Of a DNA stretch of 5,516 nucleotides, positions 4,632 through 5,516 are shown piece after piece. The stretch comes from Clostridiales bacterium. GTDB taxonomy: Bacteria; Bacillota; Clostridia; Oscillospirales; Oscillospiraceae. The notes below the pieces were generated by a model, which saw only the letters and a list, made by a program, of their open reading frames with translations, was not told the origin of the DNA and did not search any database. A program made the position numbers and the translations under genes. The DNA lies in assembly GCA_003533405.1 (NCBI GenBank), contig DQDL01000100.1, forward strand, positions 11,954-17,469. Reading direction: 5' to 3'. Numbering within the stretch: position 1 is the stretch's first letter; every line of letters starts with the position of its first letter.

Positions 4632-5516
4632 TCAGACGATGCCCTGTGCCATCATTGCATCGGCAACCTTGAGGAAGCCTGCAACATTTGCGCCGACCAT
4701 CATGTCACCGGGCTTGCCGCATTCGATGGAAGCCTTCAGGCACTCCTGGAAGATGCTCTGCATGATGCCCTTGAGCTTTGCGTCGACTTCTTCGAAGGTC
4801 CAGCTGTAACGCATGGAGTTCTGGCTCATCTCGAGACCGGAGGTAGCAACGCCGCCTGCATTGGAAGCCTTGCCCGGGGTGTAGAGCAGGCCTGCGGAGG
4901 TGACTGCTTCAATGGCTTCGGGAGTAAGAGGCATGTTTGCGCCTTCAAACACTGCGAATGCGCCGTTTGCGATAACAGCCTTTGCACCCTCTGCGTCCAT
5001 CTCGTTCTGAGATGCGCAAGGCATAGCGATGTCGCACTTTACATTCCAGATGTTCTTGCAGCCCTCGACATACTGAGCGCCTGCGACTTCGTCGGCATAG
5101 ACGGAGATGCGGGCTCTTCTCTTCTGCTTGATGTCGAACAGAACCTCGAGGTTGATGCCGTTGGGATCATAGATGTAGCCCTTGGAGTCGCTCATTGCAA
5201 CGACCTTGCCGCCGAGCTCGGTGCACTTTTCTGCTGCGTACTGAGCAACATTGCCGGAGCCGGAGATAACAACGGTCTGACCCTCGAAGGACTTGCCGTG
5301 GTAATGCAGAACTTCATCGGAGAAGTAGCAGATGCCGTAGCCGGTAGCCTGGGTGCGAGCGAGGGAGCCGCCGTAGGTAAGACCCTTGCCGGTCAGGACG
5401 CCGCCCTCAAAGCGGTCAACGATCTTCTTGTACTGGCCGTACATGAAGCCGATCTCACGAGCGCCGACACCGATGTCGCCTGCGGGGGTGTCGGTGAACT
5501 GGCCGATGTGACGGTA
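4632..5516 (-). CDS. gdhA: NADP-type glutamate dehydrogenase, C-terminal 294 residues (5' partial)
   Basis: The enzyme catalyses reductive amination of 2-oxoglutarate with ammonia to glutamate in the cytosol, usually as a hexamer. The frame is open to the right edge, and the upstream 24 codons (starting YRHIGQ) match the E. coli GdhA region 'YRHIG...PAGDIGVG', so the ATG at 5442-5444 is internal. Visible motifs, numbered in the fragment: PAGDIGVGAREIG (11-23, with the catalytic Asp at 14), GKGLTYGGS (43-51), the Rossmann loop GSGNVAQYA (86-94), SDSKG (109-113), PCASQNEMD (166-174), and NAGGVATSGLEMSQN (219-233, with the substrate-binding Ser at 226). It ends ADAMMAQGIV like other hexameric family members. 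The Ser-Asp-Ser after the second Rossmann strand resembles NADP-dependent E. coli GdhA rather than the NAD-dependent Clostridium symbiosum enzyme (SGPDG). About 150 N-terminal residues, including the catalytic lysines, lie outside the window. Confidence 0.97.
   Translation of the reverse strand, partial: YRHIGQFTDTPAGDIGVGAREIGFMYGQYKKIVDRFEGGVLTGKGLTYGGSLARTQATGYGICYFSDEVLHYHGKSFEGQTVVISGSGNVAQYAAEKCTELGGKVVAMSDSKGYIYDPNGINLEVLFDIKQKRRARISVYADEVAGAQYVEGCKNIWNVKCDIAMPCASQNEMDAEGAKAVIANGAFAVFEGANMPLTPEAIEAVTSAGLLYTPGKASNAGGVATSGLEMSQNSMRYSWTFEEVDAKLKGIMQSIFQECLKASIECGKPGDMMVGANVAGFLKVADAMMAQGIV

Noticed and set aside
4354..4809. Plus-strand frame crossing the promoter and gdhA terminator region
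   Set aside because: It spans the minus-strand promoter, the terminator and the 3' end of gdhA; its product has no recognisable features.

Overview
The window looks like a bacterial chromosome segment, probably from an anaerobic Firmicute of the class Clostridia (Oscillospiraceae/Ruminococcus-like is my best guess). This is inferred from strong AGGAGG-type ribosome binding sites, intrinsic terminators with U-tracts, a Clostridia-like NADP-type GdhA, and phage-tail genes of the PBSX/Mu-like type common in Firmicutes. No rRNA or other definitive marker is present.

Region 1 (1-2676, + strand) is the downstream end of a tightly packed operon encoding parts of a contractile phage-tail-like structure. 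In order it holds the C-terminus of an unidentified tail-module protein, a 124-aa protein that may have a tail-tube-like fold, a 52-aa small protein, a 177-aa DNA_circ_N/XkdP-like protein with a C-terminal LysM domain, a 316-aa baseplate hub protein (Mu gp44/gpD/XkdQ-like), and a 111-aa compact baseplate spike (Mu gp45/P2 gpV-like). Intergenic gaps are 1-11 nt and most genes have a good Shine-Dalgarno sequence. No tape-measure gene lies between the tube-like gene and the LysM gene. No gp25/gpJ-type wedge genes follow the spike. The operon instead ends at a 17-bp hairpin terminator. All complete reading frames are open, so the cluster looks maintained, but it is either an unusually arranged tail or part of a reduced or domesticated tail element.

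Region 2 (2712-4561, - strand) is a two-gene operon of tandem, diverged paralogues. Each has two N-terminal membrane helices followed by a cytosolic domain of the DUF3137 type. A good sigma-A-like promoter (TTGTAA-17-TATAAT) lies upstream at 4533-4561. The operon converges on the tail genes and shares the same bidirectional terminator, whose stem overlaps both stop codons.

Region 3 (4582-5516, - strand) is the C-terminal two thirds of gdhA, an NADP-type glutamate dehydrogenase, with its own intrinsic terminator. Its start lies beyond the right edge. Regions 2 and 3 look like ordinary host genes, so the right boundary of the tail element is probably at or near 2713. No integrase, tRNA, att-like repeat, IS element or CRISPR array is visible.
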